From positions 1,116,001 to 1,180,000 of the forward strand of contig NZ_CANMYE010000001.1 of NCBI RefSeq assembly GCF_947502065.1: a stretch of 64,000 nt of DNA, written 5' to 3'. This document shows, one piece after another, positions 62,344 through 64,000 of the stretch. The number at the start of each line of letters is the position of its first letter. Position 1 is the stretch's first letter. Both the position numbers and the translations under genes were made by a program. The notes beneath the pieces are model-generated. The model was given only the letters and a program-made list of their open reading frames with translations. It was not told where the DNA came from and ran no database searches. This DNA is from an uncultured Pseudoteredinibacter sp. GTDB lineage: Bacteria; Pseudomonadota; Gammaproteobacteria; Pseudomonadales; Cellvibrionaceae.

Positions 62344-64000
62344 ATGCTCTATTTAATACGACAAACAAGAAAAACAGGCACTAAGGCTATTGATCAAAAC
62401 GATAGCCAATTGGATGCTGCTGCAATAAGTATCGGTTCTGGTGAAGGTCAGCTGGTTCAGCTTGCTGGGGAGGATATCTCGGCAAATCACCTAGTAGTGA
62501 CCGCTGTTGATAATCAAAGTGCAAAATTTGAATGCGCTAAAGGCTGTGTGGTCGAGCTGGACGGTCAGCCGCAAAGCAAGGGCACAATAGGCCTTGGCCA
62601 ACAATTAACGATTGGCAGACACAAGCTTGTATTACAGGCTCCTCCTGCTGGTTTTTCCTGTGCCTTAGAGTTTGAAATTGATGCGGATGTTAAGCACTCA
62701 ACGAAACAGCGATTCAAGACTGACTTGCAGGGTGTGGGCTATAACCGCAGCTTAGCTTATATCGCATCAGCGCTGGTCTTGTTGTTTGCTTTGGCATTGC
62801 CGATATGGTCCATGCTTAATAGTGAGGCTCGGGATACGCTATCAAAAGTTGGGATTCCAACCGATAAGCACTGGTCTAGCGGGCCGCTGATTCCAGCCCA
62901 TAGAATTCCAGCGATTGGTGATGACTGCACCAGTTGCCACGCAAAACCTTTCGAAGTTGTACAAGATAAAGCTTGTCTTTCATGTCATAGCAATACCGAG
63001 CAGCATGTTCATAATAAGCACCCAGCTATTCCTGCCTTTGAAGAGTACCGCTGCGGTAGCTGCCATAAAGAACATAACGAGCCGGCAACTATTATTATTA
63101 AAGATCAGTCGCTCTGCGTAGATTGCCATGGTGATATTGCTAAGTTGGGTAATATTACTCAAGAGGAGTCAGTGGCTAATGTTTCTGGTTTTAATGAAAA
63201 AACTCACCCAGAGTTCCGCTTAGGTTTGCTTGGTTTCGATGGTTTTAAGTGGCAGCTATCTAGGGTTCCTTACAGTCAAGAACTGCAAGAAAACTCACAA
63301 TTAAAATTTCCCCATGATTTGCATTTAGATATCGATAAGGTTCAAAGCCAAGACAGTGGTGAGGCTTTAGAGTGTAAATCTTGCCATGTGCTCAGTGCGG
63401 ATAATGAGCATTTTGAGCCCATAACCATGGAAGGAATGTGTCGTGATTGTCACGGTTTGGGATTTGACGATGCTGAACCAAGTAGACAGCTTCCACACGG
63501 ATCACCTTTGCTGGTTAAGCAAACTCTCGAAGAATACTATATTCGTATGTTTGCTGATCCAGACTCTGGTGTGGAAGGTATTGATCATGTGCGTCGTGTT
63601 CCAGGTAAAAGCCGCGACCTTGATCGCTGTAAGAAAGGTGCTTTGGTTTGCGGTAAAGAACGTGCAGCCTTAGAGCTGGAAAACCAGTTCACCAAGACAG
63701 GTTGCATTACTTGCCACGAAGTGGAAAAAACCGAAGCTCGCCAGCTAGCTGGCAAGAAAAAAGCCGATAATTTTTGGACGGTTAAACCGGTCAAACTCAA
63801 TAATGATTGGTTCTCGCAGGGACGATTTAACCACTCTACCCATTTATTATTACGCGATGCACCTGTCGATGAGATTTGCCAAGACTGCCACAAAGCCGGT
63901 GAATCATCTGAAAGCCACGATATTTTAATCCCTGGTCGCGATAACTGTTTACAGTGCCATGATGATCAGGCCGAGCATGCTGCACCTTTGGATTGCGTAG
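62344..64000 (+). CDS. FHA-like domain / membrane helix / multiheme c-type cytochrome (3' end outside window)
   Basis: The frame opens at ATG 62344, three bases after the cytochrome b-like stop, and stays open to the right edge (552 codons seen). Residues about 27-110 look like an FHA-type beta-sandwich (ISIGSGEGQLVQLAGEDISA and a later LGQQLTIGRHKLVL), without a fully convincing phosphothreonine site. A membrane helix lies at about 137-157. The part beyond it has nine CxxCH haem motifs, at 62926, 62974, 63052, 63115, 63373, 63439, 63703, 63877 and 63946. The topology is most simply N-inside with a periplasmic cytochrome. The gene continues beyond the window, so the total haem number is unknown. 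Confidence 0.9.
   Translation, partial: MLYLIRQTRKTGTKAIDQNDSQLDAAAISIGSGEGQLVQLAGEDISANHLVVTAVDNQSAKFECAKGCVVELDGQPQSKGTIGLGQQLTIGRHKLVLQAPPAGFSCALEFEIDADVKHSTKQRFKTDLQGVGYNRSLAYIASALVLLFALALPIWSMLNSEARDTLSKVGIPTDKHWSSGPLIPAHRIPAIGDDCTSCHAKPFEVVQDKACLSCHSNTEQHVHNKHPAIPAFEEYRCGSCHKEHNEPATIIIKDQSLCVDCHGDIAKLGNITQEESVANVSGFNEKTHPEFRLGLLGFDGFKWQLSRVPYSQELQENSQLKFPHDLHLDIDKVQSQDSGEALECKSCHVLSADNEHFEPITMEGMCRDCHGLGFDDAEPSRQLPHGSPLLVKQTLEEYYIRMFADPDSGVEGIDHVRRVPGKSRDLDRCKKGALVCGKERAALELENQFTKTGCITCHEVEKTEARQLAGKKKADNFWTVKPVKLNNDWFSQGRFNHSTHLLLRDAPVDEICQDCHKAGESSESHDILIPGRDNCLQCHDDQAEHAAPLDCV

Overview
The window looks like the chromosome of a marine gammaproteobacterium, most plausibly from the Cellvibrionales/Pseudomonadales side. 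That is an inference from synteny: topA, a DUF6586-like gene, sulA and lexA lie together as in Pseudomonas, and mltD, gloB, yafS, rnhA and dnaQ sit in the order seen in many gammaproteobacteria. No rRNA, tRNA or CRISPR array was seen. Both ends cut a gene: topA at the left and a multiheme cytochrome at the right.

Left third (1-11,000): housekeeping. It holds the 3' part of topA, two small conserved genes, and the SOS pair lexA-sulA read leftward behind two LexA boxes. A TolC-family outer membrane channel, an unrecognised 202-aa protein, the lipoprotein lytic transglycosylase MltD, glyoxalase II, the YafS-like methyltransferase, RNase HI and the DNA polymerase III proofreading subunit follow. 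From 11,304 to 20,000 there is an accessory island: a 2032-aa exported SpvB/FG-GAP/RHS protein with an unrecognised C-terminal tip, an overlapping lipoprotein gene that could be its immunity factor, a repeat-rich non-coding stretch, and a RAYT/IS200-like (TnpA_REP) transposase.

Middle (20,000-43,000): an exported S9-family peptidase, an exported endonuclease/exonuclease/phosphatase-family protein, a nitronate monooxygenase-like enzyme, an ECF-type sigma factor with a DUF6768-like membrane partner, isocitrate lyase, a small protein with an ADP-ribosyltransferase-like HGT motif, a GGDEF protein, a LysR regulator and an LpxR-like lipid A deacylase. A leftward type II secretion operon (gspC-D-E-F-H-I-J-K-L) follows. 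It lacks the major pseudopilin gene gspG and also gspM, and its gspL is cut short after the membrane helix. NADP-type glutamate dehydrogenase closes this part.

Right third (43,181-64,000) holds the two most unusual blocks. The first is a tight four-gene unit: a TagH-like FHA protein, a membrane-spanning Ser/Thr kinase with a formylglycine-enzyme-like C-terminal domain, a TpsB transporter with a long N-terminal extension, and a 2915-aa TpsA exoprotein built of about 70-residue repeats. The kinase N-terminus carries six copies of a Thr motif that also occurs in its activation segment, which suggests phosphothreonine/FHA signalling tied to two-partner secretion. No type VI secretion genes are present in the window. 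The second block is an apparent electron-transfer chain: a cytoplasmic FAD oxidoreductase fused to two cyclic-nucleotide-binding domains and a 16-cysteine ferredoxin domain, a bis-heme b-type membrane protein, and a protein with an FHA-like domain, one membrane helix and at least nine CxxCH haem motifs.
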